Shown here: piece by piece, positions 22,610-34,144 of the stretch
Layout of the letters: every line of letters starts with the position of its first letter
Position numbering within the stretch: position 1 is the first letter of the stretch
Source: Rosa chinensis
Lineage: Eukaryota; Streptophyta; Magnoliopsida; Rosales; Rosaceae
Length of the DNA stretch: 64,000 nucleotides
Reading direction: 5' to 3'
Assembly: GCF_002994745.2 (NCBI RefSeq)
Contig: NC_037093.1
Coordinates: 69,211,510 to 69,275,509 of the forward strand
Translations under genes and position numbers: made by a program
The notes under the pieces: generated by a model
Seen by the model: the letters and a program-made list of their open reading frames with translations, nothing else
What the model was told of the DNA's origin: nothing
Database searches by the model: none

Positions 22610-24182
22610 AACCGAGAGAGCTTTCTCTCTATTAGTATTATGATTTATATGATCATCATTATCTTCGACTTCGAGAGCCTTCGAAACGAAAGCTGTGCAG
22701 GGCCCACCGGCTTCCGTTTTCTTTGACAACTGACAGCTCCTAAAGTAATTGTCTGTAAATATCTTCCTGGAGCTTTTCATCCGGTGCGAGCGCGTCCCCC
22801 GCAAGTGTGGATCGGACGGTCCCTGATGGGCTTTTTCTTTATTTGGACGGCTGGAAGAGAATGACTGGGGAGGTTACCGTGTGCTTGGGGTTTACTTCGT
22901 ACGCGTCCTCAAAAGTCGGTTATTTAACATATCTTAGGTATTTCAGCATTGAACGCATCTGCGTGACACGTCATCACTGACCTGGAATTTTGATCGGGTT
23001 GTGCTAAAACGACGACGCGTGGTATCCATTATGGATTAATCAATTACATCCTGCCACGCTTGCTTGTGGACTAGGTTAGCAATATGACGTGGGAAGCGAT
23101 ATATCTGTATAAATGATACTAAAGATATTTTTTGTTTTTGCTGTCAAATAATAAATACGAGATAGTTATTTTATTGCTTTCTTCCTCCCTCTTCTCTCAC
23201 TTTGAAGTTGTCCCATCCTTGCAAGGATATTGGCATATTGCTATGATAGTATGAAACTATGAACTAATGACAAATGAAGGAAGATGATATTGTTGATAGC
23301 ATTGTACACCAATGAGAGAGTCCCATGTTGGCAAAACTAGAAAATCGTGATAAATGGGGAGATGTGACGACGAATGTCCCTTAAGAAAAACATTGCTAAT
23401 TTCTCTTATTTTCCTCGTGGTTATCATTCGGATTTGGTCTTCCTTGTGGCATTGCAACTTGAAGCAATATTTCGAGAAATCCGAGCTTAATGAGAAGTTT
23501 CCAATCTCCAAATCGATTTGTAGAGGTAAAATTAACGGTTTCGGTCCGATAAACACTCAACCCTAGTCATTGGGTCATGGATCACTTTCTTGTTCATAGG
23601 ATAGGGTTGCATGTGTGTGACCCGACCCAAGGCCCAAGGCCTACTCAACCTCTCGGGTTAAGAAATGACCGCTGGTAATCCAAGGTTAGTAAAAGGCCCA
23701 ATCATGACTCTGCATGGCTTTTGCGAGTGAAAATAGCAGTAGAACTCTCACTCCGATCCACTGACGTACAATTGGTCTCAGTATTCCTCTTAAAACTCAC
23801 TAATCTGCAACTAATTTCCGAGAGAATTTTGCCCACGACCGTCTGATCACATAAAAATGGGTCAGCAATCTCCTCCACTACACGTTTCAGTCACATAATT
23901 AACATTATACAATAATTTTCCTTCGGATCTTTGAAGACTTCCCATTGCCACAAATCACAATGTGTCCAAGAGTTGATCAGGTCCGTTTGATGAGAAAGAA
24001 GCGGGAACTGCCCCCAGAAAACTGTGCTTCTGTTCCAGTAATCTCTGCTGTCACAAAGTTGTATTTCCCTCGCACGTGCTGAAAATATGTGCCTCCTCCT
24101 CCTCGCAGTGCCTTGGATTTTTTCCATCTCTCATATATTGAGCAAAATAGACTGAACCCTATATGTTATCTCTCTCTCGTAT
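22610..24182. other. Divergent promoter region between E3 ligase and LRX genes
   Basis: No gene is seen. The E3 ligase (-) and LRX (+) point away from each other, so this holds both promoters. A patch at 23290-23560 (GAGAGTCCCATGTTGGC onward) resembles the ends of plant LTR or TRIM elements, but no pair was found. Confidence 0.45.
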
Positions 24183-25955
24183 GTGATGAAGAGAAAGATT
24201 GATCACACTCGCACTATTCTCATACTCTTCTTTTGCCTCAGCACTACTACTACTGCCCAAGAACCCCATATTTTCCACAATGCAGGCTTAACAGACTCCC
24301 ACATCAAGCAAAGGCTGCTCCTTAATGACGGTTCCAGAGGTGAGACTGTCACGGTGTCACCCTCACTTATTTTTCCCAACCCGAGAATCAAGACTGCCTA
24401 CGTTGCCCTCCAAGCATGGAAGCAAGCCATGCTCTCAGACCCTCTGGGACACACAGCCAACTGGATTGGATCCAATGTCTGCAACTACACTGGAGTCTTC
24501 TGTGCTGAAGCTCTCGACGACCCAACAATAGAAACAGTCGCTGGCATCGATCTAAACCATGCTGACATTGCCGGGTACCTCCCAGAAGAGCTTGGCCATC
24601 TTTCAGACATTGCATTGTTTCACGTGAACTCCAATCGTTTCTGTGGCACTGTCCCAAAGAGTTTCAGCAAGTTGAAGCTTCTTCATGAGCTTGATCTAAG
24701 TAATAACCGGTTTGCTGGGAAATTCCCTCTTGTTGTTCTTCAACTGCCAGTACTTAAATACCTTGACATTCGGTTCAATGAATTTGAAGGTAGAATTCCC
24801 AAGGACCTATTTGATAAGCATCTTGATGCCATCTTCCTCAACGACAACAGATTCGCCTATGAACTGCCACATAATTTAGGAAACTCGCCGGTCTCAGTTA
24901 TTGTTCTTGCAAACAATAAGTTCCATGGATGTTTACCGGCCAGCCTTGGCAACATGTCCAAGAACTTAAACGAGCTGATCCTTACTAGAAATGGGTTGTA
25001 CTCCTGTTTGCCAGAGGAAATAGGAATGCTCAAGAATCTTACCGTGTTAGATGTGAGTCATAATGGTCTTTTCGGTGAGTTGCCACACGCACTAGGTGAA
25101 ATGTTGAGCTTGGAGGAGCTGAATGTGGCTCATAACAATCTTACAGGGACTATACCAGAGAGCATTTGTGGGCTTCCAAATCTGAAAAAATTTAGCTTTG
25201 GGTACAACTTTTTCACAGGTGAGCCACCAGTGTGTTTAGATTTGGAAGAGTTTGATGATAGCAGGAATTGTTTGCGGCGTAGGCCAAAGCAGAGATCCAT
25301 GTTGCAATGTAAATTATTTTTGTCCAAGTCTGTTGGTTGTAGTTCTTTTCGATGCCAACCATCACCGCCACCACCATCTTCTCCCCCGCCGCCGCCACAA
25401 CCACAGCATGCTCCTCCACCACCACCGCTGTCATCCCCACCACCTCCAGTATACTGCATTCACGCTCCACCTCCCCCTCCACCAAATTTCGTGCCACCAC
25501 CTCCACCAAGTCCTCACTACAATTCACCACCACCCCCGTCATCGTCTCCACCAAACTCTCCTCCACCCCCAACTCCGCCACAATCTCCCCCACCCCCATC
25601 TCCACCAACTTCTCCCCATCACCATCTTATCCATCCCCGCCTCCACCACCCCCTTTACCTCCTTGTAAAGAACCTTCTCCACCTCCGTCTCCACCACCAT
25701 GTCTGGAATATTCTCCAACTCCACCACCTACTCCAGCATGAGATTGCCTGTTGCCACCAATTATTGCCATCATGGGGCACCACCTCCACCATTTTACTAG
25801 TGAATCCTTCAATTTCTTCTCCACCTCCTAGACAGCTTAGACACGTATACAGTTTAGTTACTTCCATGACCAGGAAAAGCATTTCCACATCTGGTGTAAA
25901 TTGCCATGGATTCTTCATCTCTACAACTGCAAACAAAGACGCAGGAAACAAATGA
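24183..25955 (+). CDS. Pollen-type leucine-rich-repeat extensin (LRX/PEX), frame-disrupted 3' end
   Basis: Single exon. A signal peptide covers about residues 1-25 (LILFFCLSTTTTAQ). The LRR N-cap (YVALQAWKQAMLSDP... NWIGSNVCNYTGVFC) is followed by about ten LRRs (for example LHELDLSNNRFAGKFP, LTVLDVSHNGLFGELP), a Cys-rich hinge (residues about 355-390) and a Pro-rich extensin domain from about residue 393. LRX proteins anchor in the cell wall, bind RALF peptides and control pollen-tube or root-hair wall growth. From about 25612 this frame turns into His/Leu-rich text, while the frame one base earlier keeps SPSPSYPSPPPP and CKEPSPPPSPPP until a stop at 25741. The usual Pro-rich Tyr-ended tail (APPPPFY) is visible near 25769-25800, in that same frame but past its stop. 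The gene is therefore mutated, or the sequence has indels in the repeat. Confidence 0.85.
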   Translation: MMKRKIDHTRTILILFFCLSTTTTAQEPHIFHNAGLTDSHIKQRLLLNDGSRGETVTVSPSLIFPNPRIKTAYVALQAWKQAMLSDPLGHTANWIGSNVCNYTGVFCAEALDDPTIETVAGIDLNHADIAGYLPEELGHLSDIALFHVNSNRFCGTVPKSFSKLKLLHELDLSNNRFAGKFPLVVLQLPVLKYLDIRFNEFEGRIPKDLFDKHLDAIFLNDNRFAYELPHNLGNSPVSVIVLANNKFHGCLPASLGNMSKNLNELILTRNGLYSCLPEEIGMLKNLTVLDVSHNGLFGELPHALGEMLSLEELNVAHNNLTGTIPESICGLPNLKKFSFGYNFFTGEPPVCLDLEEFDDSRNCLRRRPKQRSMLQCKLFLSKSVGCSSFRCQPSPPPPSSPPPPPQPQHAPPPPPLSSPPPPVYCIHAPPPPPPNFVPPPPPSPHYNSPPPPSSSPPNSPPPPTPPQSPPPPSPPTSPHHHLIHPRLHHPLYLLVKNLLHLRLHHHVWNILQLHHLLQHEIACCHQLLPSWGTTSTILLVNPSISSPPPRQLRHVYSLVTSMTRKSISTSGVNCHGFFISTTANKDAGNK

Positions 25956-26613
25956 GATCATCAATTTGTCATGAGGATAAGGTGAACAGAAGGCGAATGG
26001 GAGCACGGAGCATAGAAAAGGGTTCTATTTTTATTTTTTTCCTTATTTGAAACATCTATGTTTCTTTAGTAGATAATAAGTTTGGAAGATTTAGAGTAAT
26101 AGGTGCTCAGCATGTATTAATTTTTAATTCTGATATTTTCTTTTATAGGAAGATTCTATACAAGTTAACTCTTTGTTCTACAATCTTATATTTATGGATT
26201 CCACAATATCATAAATCTCAACTCGTTGTGAGTTCTAAAGCATTTTCCTTTGGTTATGTTGTGAGCTTTCTGTTGTCCTTTTTGTGCAACTACTTGTTTA
26301 TTTAAACCTGAATGGTACATTGTTGTGTAACAGTTATTAAAGCAGTAAACTGAATACAGTGTTGATTACGGAAAAAAAAGAGAGAAAAAAATTGAAGTTC
26401 AGAGAGATGATTGATGAGCTTTAAATCCTGGGGGCTCCAACATGGCAAAACCCCAAAAAGGGGTGACTGAGTAAACAATTTTCTTTCTTTTGACTAAAGG
26501 TTTGTGACAACAGGGCGCCAAGTAAAGCATGAAACCTCTGTAAGTAAGAGCCCATCAAGTGGGCAAATGGCCTTGAGCTCATTGAATCTAACGGACAGAA
26601 GGATTTACTGGTT

Positions 26614-27050
26614 CAAACAAAAACAAGAACAAAAAAAATTTGTGTGCATTGCTTTCAAGTTATCAAACAACAACTATACTCAATATTTAGTAGCAACTAA
26701 TTTTCTAAATCTCATTCTTGAAGAAATCATTAATGGAACACCTTACAATATGTTAACCAACGCAGCCGAAAACCAAACAGTTTGACATAAAAGTTCTTTT
26801 CAATATCCTTATTCTAAAACAGCAAATGACAAAAACAAAAACAAAAACAAGAGCAAAAGAAATTCGTGTGCATTGCTTTCAAGTTTTCAACCAACCACTA
26901 TACTCAGTATTTAGTAGCAACTAATTTTCAAAATCTCATTCTTAAAAGAAATCATTAATGGAACACCTTACATGTTAACCAACGCAGCCGAAAACCAAAC
27001 AGTTTACTTAAAAGTTCTTTTCAATGACCTTCTTCTAAAAAAGTAAATGG
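26614..27050. repeat. Direct tandem duplication, unit about 225 bp
   Basis: Copy 1 (about 26614-26838) and copy 2 (about 26843-27050) share TGTGTGCATTGCTTTCAAGT / CGTGTGCATTGCTTTCAAGT, AGTATTTAGTAGCAACTAAT, GAAATCATTAATGGAACACC and GTTAACCAACGCAGCCGAAA. There are small indels and about 5-8% substitutions. Confidence 0.85.
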
Positions 27051-27122
27051 CAATGATGAAAACTTCCACAATTATAAGGGTGAAAGCATTAAAAACATAC
27101 CTCCGCAGTGTCACAGCTGAGA

Positions 27123-27143
27123 TAGAGAGAGAGAGAGAGAGAG
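27123..27143. repeat. (GA)n microsatellite
   Basis: AGAGAGAGAG run just downstream of the SWIM gene. Confidence 0.85.
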
Positions 27144-27267
27144 ACTTGAATGCCAAAGCATTTAGAAGTTTGCCATGCGAAGTCTGACTGTACAAGTATT
27201 AACGCACATTAGCTTAACATCCTCAGTGAAAGCCTGGGCATATAAGAATCTCCTTTGGATGGCCTAA

Positions 27268-30200
27268 TCAAGGGAGATGAGGGAAAACTATACTGTCTGC
27301 TACATGAGAGTTAATCTCTGAAGGTAACGACTGGAGCAACCCACTATTGGATAAATCTTCCAAGCCTTTGATGTCCTGTTGCAAGCGAGTTGCATGTAAA
27401 ATAGCATGATCAAGAACTACAGGATCATCTGGGGGATTTTGTAGAAGGGTAAGCAAAGCCTGCCTATAAACTTGGGCAGCCAATAAAGGTCTCGCAACCT
27501 GCCGACTTTTACACAAGATTGCCACCTTGATGATATGCTTACAGAGATTCCCCAGCATCGACGAAGGGCAATCACACAAAGAGAATTCTGAACCAGGGTT
27601 CCAGATCGTGTACGCCACGCTTCTGTCTGATTGTGAGATGACTTTTGCATACTGTAGATTTTGCTCATCAATTATGACATCAACATCTAGGATCTGCAAA
27701 GCCTGATACCAAGAATTGGTTAAGAAAGACCTGTCCCTCAGATTTTCAAAACACCCAGTCTCTACGCTATATTGGTCCAACCAATAGGATGATTGGAATT
27801 CAGTTGTAAGTGTGTGGATTAACCAGTCAACTCTTGACCAGAAGCTAGAATATTGCTCATTGAAAAGCTTGGATTTCAACCTTAAATGATAGGACTCAAC
27901 TGCAGCATTCGGCTCTGGACTGGCCACAGGAAGAGACCTTATACCATTGACCCACAACTCTGCACAGCAACAGCATATGTCATAATGCTAATACCAATGT
28001 TTCAAATAACAATACAATGCCGGTTCCTATGTGGCTTGTTGGTTTCAGGTTACTTTCTAAATCCATGAACGTTCTAGGTTCAACCGGTAACCAGATTCTA
28101 ACAAAACATGCAACAACCTAGTTCACATATCATCAACCATAACCCTCCTTCCACTAGGCTTGGGACAGGTGATGTAAAATGTGAAGGCACCCAAAAAACA
28201 GATTTGAAAAACAAAAGTCAACAGTCTCATGAAGTTAAGGCATTGGTCCTTTGACAGAATTCAGGTATGCCAGCCTGGCTAAAAGAAAATATGTATTCTT
28301 TGATGCATTAGAAGGTCAAGCATAAATGAGGAACTACCTATATTTGGTAACCATCGCCTCTTAAAGTAATCCATAAAAGCACATTGATCAACAAATACTT
28401 GCAGAAACTCTTCAACTGCATCCATAGCATTTGGCCCACTTCTTGTACAATACAACAGCCAACCTAAGTACTTAAACATCTCTCGCTGCACATCAAGGTT
28501 TCTGCATGTCTTTAAAAGGCTTCTTATCCAAGCACGCCGAACATGCCAGATGCATAATAAAACCCGGCATTGAAAAGCCTCTCTGCCAATTGAGAAAGAA
28601 ACACAGTGAGCTTTCAATTTTAAACCAATATTTTATGAGACAACTGCATAGGGAAGTCTACTAATATTACCTTATTATAGAAATCTCAACGGAAGGATCA
28701 TCTACAAAAAAGGCATCAAGTCTCCATCTTGGATCCTTGGTTCGAATTCTTTCAGCCAGTAACCCAATCCACTTGTGGATATCTTGACTGCCGAGAGAAG
28801 ATGTAATGATCCAAGCAACTGGTATTGCATTATGGGATGGGTCGAAAACAAGTAATGTCGACAAGGGATACTGTTAAGAGAGCCAAAAGTTACAACATCT
28901 AATAGTACAGCTAAGACCTCAGGTAAAATGATGTTTTCAATAAGCACAGAGAGGAGGCTGCTGAGTATTCATCAAAAACAGCAAACTTTTTCTTTATAAA
29001 CAACAGACAAAGAGTTGATAAAACAAAAACGGCTGACCAAAAGTACTAACAGTCAAAGATGTATAGTCACCAGATGACCTGAACCCAAACCACCATTGCA
29101 GTATTTTTGGGAGGAAAGAGTATAGATTACACGTGCCACCAGCTCATCATGCAGGATAATGTTTCTGAATTTTATGAGAAGAGGCCATTACATGCAACTT
29201 TGTAGTTTTTAAAGTTGATTATGGAAGAATAAACAGTTTCAGGTAACATAATGCTACATGTTTCTGACTTAGATGCCTCTTGATCCTAAATACTAATTAT
29301 TCTAAAAGTATTTTCCTTTTTTTTTTTTTTTTGGGTGGTTGTGGTGTGTTGGGGGTGTTTCCCAACCTCACATAATCCCAAATTATGTTATTCAATTTAA
29401 ATTCCATACCATTTCAAAATCTTAGATAATTTGTACCTGCATGCAAATATTCTAAAACCATGGCCTTACTTAACTGCTGGGAATGTTTCTAGCATGGACA
29501 TCAAACATCATGTAAATCTTGATATATGTAACTAGAAAAAGCAATCAACATACCTTCAATTTCTTGAAGCCAAATCTTGAATGGAAAGCTACATAACTAT
29601 TATGTCCATATTGGAGCATCTGCTGCAGCTGCCAATCTGTCTGTATCCCTAAGACAAATGGTTCTGAATTAGAGCTGTCTTCAAAGTAGAAAACATGCTT
29701 ACGATGGCGTTGAACCCAAATCTTTACACTGCATCCATCATCTGCATGTAGCTCATGAGAAGAATTACGAATCAGCCTTTCCATGTTACGAACATCACTA
29801 CGACTCAGAAAATCATCACGGTTAAGGGGTCCTCCATGCTCCTGGACTACCTCCATGTGATGCTGAATTATATTGTCCAAAGGTATTCCAGCATAAAGCA
29901 TAGACATCACTTTCAGGCGTTGCTCCTCCGAAATTCGTGGAGCATACATAGCTCTTGTTCCCATAGAATCCCGATCAAGTATGCCATGACAAGGGGCTCC
30001 TGATTTATCTACATGCGTTCTCTGGTTATAGATAATAAGAGCAATGAGTGGCCGTGTATATAAGCGTTTTACAGTAAAATGGCAGAGGCAGCCTCTCATC
30101 ATGTGACGCCGCCCAGGCCTGCTCCCCTTTCCTGATGCAGGCTTCATCATACTAGAACCATCCACCATACCGGATTCACTATCTCTGTAGTCTTCAGGGC

Positions 30201-30759
30201 CATAAGAACACCAGTATCTGATGAGCCACCACACATAAAAGTATCTTGTTCAGATTTAAGTTGACTATCATTGTTCCTTTTTTTTTTATTTGCACAGATG
30301 AAGAGCATTGCAATGCCTTCAACTTTATCTATGTAATAATATAATTGGAGCAGACAATATTAATTTTCAAGTCAAAATTAATATCTAATATTCTCTGACA
30401 CTAGATTACTGAGGTTAAATTAATTGTACAACATTTCTACTATTAAAAAGAACAAGGAATTGGAGTAGAGAGAGACAACATACGTACAGTGTATATTCAA
30501 GATAGCCATCGACCCTCGGCTTGCTTACGCTGCCTTCAGCTCTCTTCCTTTTGGACTCAATGCGGAAGCTGGCAGGGCAATCAGCATTTGAAGATTCTCC
30601 TTTCACAAAATCATCCACTCGAGCAAATGGGATGAGGGCAATATCATCTCCACCCTGGCGACCGCCTTCTACTTTTACCCATTTGATATGAGCAGCAGAA
30701 AAGTCGGGACACGCAGGATCTTGCACCGGAAGATTAAGAATGTCCTCCATTCTAGCCAT
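27268..30759 (-). CDS. SWIM zinc-finger protein derived from a MULE transposase (domesticated)
   Basis: Five coding exons (-): 30759-30488, 30217-29554, 28870-28671, 28582-28338, 27959-27268; total 2073 nt, 690 aa. The first ATG after a CAG acceptor gives MARMEDILNLPVQDP. The N-terminal half has a zinc-binding WRKY/GCM1-like segment (CLCHFTVKRLYTRPLIALII... THVDKSGAPCHG). Next comes the MULE DDE-fold region (FHSRFGFKKLKYPLSTLL, VFDPSHNAIPVAWIITSS, AFFVDDPSVEISIIREAFQ, VLLCIWHVRRAW), then a SWIM finger (CDCPSSMLGNLCKHIIKVA) near residue 600. This matches the single-copy plant gene family of Arabidopsis At1g60560 in length and order. Intact introns, no terminal repeats and a conserved frame argue for a host gene, probably nuclear and DNA-binding; the exact role is unknown. 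Confidence 0.85.
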
Positions 30760-31240
30760 CTGTATAGCAAAATGAAAATCAAAACAAAGCGAATATGAAT
30801 ATGATTTCAAACTTGAACACAAAACCCAAAACTCACAATCAAATTTCTGTGACATACAAAAGTAAAATAAGGTTTCCTTCAATCCTCTAAGTCTATATAT
30901 AAAAACAAGTAAAACATGAAGATTCAAAGCAAATTGGAATCACCAACTGAAGTTGTAACAGAAAAGCATAAAAAGAAGTTGAAAAGACTTTTGTGAGGTA
31001 AAAGCAATTAGAAAAAATTTACCTTGTGGTCATGGCCCTTCATAATTCTCCAACTCTGGAAATACTACTCCGCAAGTGAAATTTTCTTGGAAACTGAAAG
31101 ACCCAGAAAGAAAGAAAGAGTAGAGCTGAGAAAAGAAAAAGAATACATACATACATACAAGGTTTAGGTAAATTTGAAGAGGGGAGCATCAAGCATGGGA
31201 GAGTGATGCCATGCGAGAGAGGTTTTCCAGCTTTCAATGG
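30760..31240 (-). other. 5' leader of the SWIM gene
   Basis: A leader intron runs from a donor near 31023 (GACCACAAG|GTAAAT) to the acceptor just before the ATG (TATACAG, about 30760). The first exon reaches about 31240. Confidence 0.5.
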
Positions 31241-31317
31241 AGCTTCAGTCTTTTCCTTTTGGGCTTTCTTTGGGCCTGATCTGGCACCAGACCCGAACCT
31301 TAATCACAAAGCCCAAT

Positions 31318-31325
31318 CTTATATA
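31318..31325 (-). promoter_or_regulatory. Possible TATA box of the SWIM gene
   Basis: TATATAAG on the minus strand, next to AAGCCCA/TGGGCTT words of the kind common in plant housekeeping promoters. Confidence 0.35.
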
Positions 31326-31386
31326 TTCCTCTATTCTTATGATTTCCTTTATAAATTAGTTCTATTAGATTAAAATAAATAAATAA

Positions 31387-31422
<36 letters not shown>

Positions 31423-32467
31423 CTAGCACCAATTATGAGACATGCACAATTCAGCTCATTGTAACCCTCCAAGGCTCCGAAGACTATGCAACCTAAGCCA
31501 ACAACCTTCGGCTACGGAATTTCAATACTAGTGAGTATAGTGTACGTTTCCTACTGCCTCAAGTCATTATATTAATTAACTACTTTGTTTCCTCCGCTTT
31601 TTGCGTCTTCTGGTCTTGACAGAAGCAAGCAAATCCAACCATTTCCGATAACCACTCAATTGGTATATTGCAATTGCCACCATTTATTTTCACCCTAGCT
31701 AGCTATTTGTTAGGAAACAGTACGTACTTTTTTGCAGACTTGCAGTGGTCATTAGGTTTGGAATTCAAAAACCCTGAATCAAAATGTGACCCTAGCTCCC
31801 ACCTGAAAAGTTTTGATGTGAAATGAGTCAAATGATGAGTTGACAAGATAACTGATCAAGAGCAGCTACTTGATTACGGGAATGACATAATTGAATTCAT
31901 GATGCACGTCCCCATTACCAGAGTTTTTTTTTTTTTTTTTTCCTGAAACATAAACACAGTAAAGCAGCTTCGATTTACAAAAACTGACACGCATCGACAA
32001 ACACAATGTGAACAGAGCTCACAACAGAACATATGTTGCTGACTCTACCAACAAATCAAAGCACATTTTAATTTTTGTTTATTTAATTAAAAGACATCAG
32101 GATGGAAACGTCCAAGCATGGAGTTGCCTTGTTGTGCCTGCTTCAGATGCATTGTCAAGGCATAGTGTTGTTGTGCTCAAGTGTCCTCAATTGCTCCTGA
32201 TATTGAGTTACTAACTGCTTCAGATGCTGGCCGGAATTCTTGGTTTCTAGCCTCATACTCTTTCTAACGTTCATGCTGGATACGATAGACACAGCACATT
32301 TGAGGACGGATCGAATTGTCCCATATCAGTCCATCAATTTGTTCTTTCAGTAGCATATATATTCTCCTTTTGAAAATTTTGGGCTCCCTCCGCACCAACA
32401 CGTGAACTGATGGATTTCTCTAAAACCTCTAGCACTTTTCCGAACTGCACCAGAGGTTCAAGTACTC
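31326..32467. other. Intergenic DNA
   Basis: Contains an (AT)n run at 31391-31418 and a poly-T at 31926-31942 that may mark an old minus-strand retroposon tail. No gene is seen. Confidence 0.5.
31391..31418. repeat. (AT)n microsatellite
   Basis: Uninterrupted AT dinucleotides. Confidence 0.95.
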
Positions 32468-32472
32468 GATCT
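32468..32472. repeat. Copia target-site duplication (left)
   Basis: GATCT, repeated at 39412-39416. Confidence 0.95.
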
Positions 32473-32946
32473 TGTAAGATCAAATATGGACATAACACAT
32501 ATCATCATAAAGTAATTGATGATTAGCTTAATATCAATCCTAGTTTAACATGGATACAAACAGTAAATCAATACTTGTAACTTAATGAAGCAGTGTATCT
32601 ATTCATTAAGGTAAGTAATCCTATTCTTAGTCTGCAAGAAAGATTACAATGAAGTGTTACATTAAGAATCTAACTAGGAAACCTAAACCGATATGGATAG
32701 CTTTAATGGGAAGCTTCTTGAGGGTTAAGTCTCCTATATATACAGATGAATTGGTCCCTGATTACTACCGACGTTTTGCATATTGTTCTGTCCATTGAGA
32801 AGCAAGTTGGTAAGTAACAGAAGACCATATTCAGTGTTCGTGTTTGTAGCATAAGATGGAATCCATGCCAGTGATTGCTGAAGGTAAGCCTTAATCCCTT
32901 TTATGATTGTGTGCATATATTGTGAGCATGTATATGGTTTCTAACA
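32473..32946 (+). repeat. 5' LTR of the Copia element
   Basis: Starts TGTAAGATC and ends TTTCTAACA. Contains TATATATA at 32735-32742. A 60-codon minus-strand open frame here is repeated identically in the 3' LTR and is not a gene. Confidence 0.97.
32735..32742 (+). promoter_or_regulatory. Probable LTR promoter TATA box
   Basis: CTCC-TATATATA-CAG in the middle of the LTR; the same words recur at 39200-39207 in the 3' LTR. Confidence 0.5.
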
Positions 32947-32947
32947 A

Positions 32948-32960
32948 TTGGTATCAAAGC
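32948..32960 (+). other. Primer-binding site
   Basis: TTGGTATCAAAGC two bases after the LTR, close to the TGGTATCAGAGC complement of initiator Met tRNA used by most plant Copia elements. Confidence 0.8.
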
Positions 32961-33040
32961 ATAGGCTCACAAGTATCAAAATCGTTGAAGGGTTTTGCAA
33001 AAAAAACACACACAAAAAAAAAAAAAAATTTTGCTTTACG

Positions 33041-33119
33041 GATCAAGTAACTGGTCAGGTAACTGACCAAGTCACTGATCAGGTAACTGACCATGTAACT
33101 GGTCATGTAACTGATCAAG
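33041..33119 (+). repeat. 12-bp minisatellite, leader array 1
   Basis: About six units of GTAACTGRYCAN type (for example GTAACTGACCAA, GTCACTGATCAG). Ends exactly at a consensus donor AAG|GTAAGT. Confidence 0.9.
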
Positions 33120-34133
33120 GTAAGTTACTTAAGTCGATTGCTGCATCTGGTTAATTATCAAATTCACGCTTCCGCTGTGATTTTTAGCAGCAAATTGGGG
33201 AAAAAGCAAAAACAGGTTTTTCTATGGAAATTGATTTCGATTCATAGCATGATAATTGAATTTTGATTGTGCTCAAGAACACTAGTTGCATTCCCGGCGT
33301 GCGTTAGGTTAGAGTAGATGGTGACCGGATGAAATTTACAATTTCTTGATTGTTCTGTGGTTTCTTGGAATCGAAACAATTTTGATTGTGCTTGAATATG
33401 CATGATGAATTGATTGATGATATGGTATTGTATCTGTGATTGTGTAAAATTGCATGAAGAACAAAAATCTCCCAGAATTTGTTTACACAATTAAAATTGA
33501 CAGATACGAGAGCTTAATTTTCTTATAAGGATGAATCTGGGTAGAATATAAAGTTAAAAGCTCATGAGTTTTGTGGTTTTTTGTTGGCATAAGTGATTAT
33601 GATGCACAAAGCATTCTTCATTGATGTTGGCAGAAAACAATGATCAGGTCACTGACCATGTAACTGGTCAGGTCACTGACCACGTAACTGGTCAGGTCAC
33701 TGACCATGTAACTGATCGAGTAACAAAACTGAAATTGTGTTTTGTGTTTTAAAACTATGCTTCAGTTTTATCTTCCAAAGAAGTGGTCAAGTATGGTTTT
33801 AGAATACAAAACAGCAATATGCGTGCTTGATGAAAATAAATACGGATACTTAGAAATTTTTCTTCTGTCTAAAGATGTGGATAAATTTCTTTGGATAACT
33901 TGTTTTCATTGAACATGGTATATTGATAAAGAACTCCAGGATGTTATGCTTCTGCTCAAAAGTGTTGCTTAACATTATTTTTGGTTATGGACTGATATGA
34001 ATGCAAGTATGGATTGTTTAGGTTTTCTGTATGTTCTTGTTTTGGTTGCTTAAAGCTAAATAAAACACAGAAAACTTAAAGTTATTTTCTTTACAAATTG
34101 AGAACTCACACGAATTTTTGTTTTGCTCCTTAG
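33120..34133 (+). other. Candidate intron in the Copia leader
   Basis: Donor AAG|GTAAGT at 33119/33120 and acceptor GCTCCTTAG at 34125-34133. Splicing joins array 1 in phase with the gag frame, and array 2 would be removed. No in-frame ATG is seen before array 1, so the gain may be only removal of about 1 kb of leader. Confidence 0.45.
33642..33724 (+). repeat. 12-bp minisatellite, leader array 2
   Basis: Six to seven further units of the same 12-bp motif, alternating GTCACTGACCAT/C and GTAACTGGTCAG. Confidence 0.9.
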
Positions 34134-34144
34134 GTAACTCTTAC

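Larger units (their letters stand above)
25956..27200. other. LRX 3' UTR and intergenic DNA with a ~225-bp duplication
   Basis: The transcript end is probably near 26340. No gene is seen. The duplication is listed separately. Confidence 0.55.

Noticed and set aside
23257..23566. Frames of 70-99 codons on both strands before the LRX gene
   Set aside because: No domain is recognised; the surrounding words look like LTR or TRIM debris.
25130..25951. Minus-strand Gly/Val-rich frames over the extensin gene
   Set aside because: They are shadows of Pro codons read in reverse.
32734..32916. 60-codon frame repeated exactly at 39199-39381
   Set aside because: Both lie in the LTRs, so the repetition is due to LTR identity; no protein likeness.
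33041..33724. Regular short repeats resembling a CRISPR array
   Set aside because: Units are contiguous 12-mers with no unique spacers, and they lie in a plant retrotransposon.
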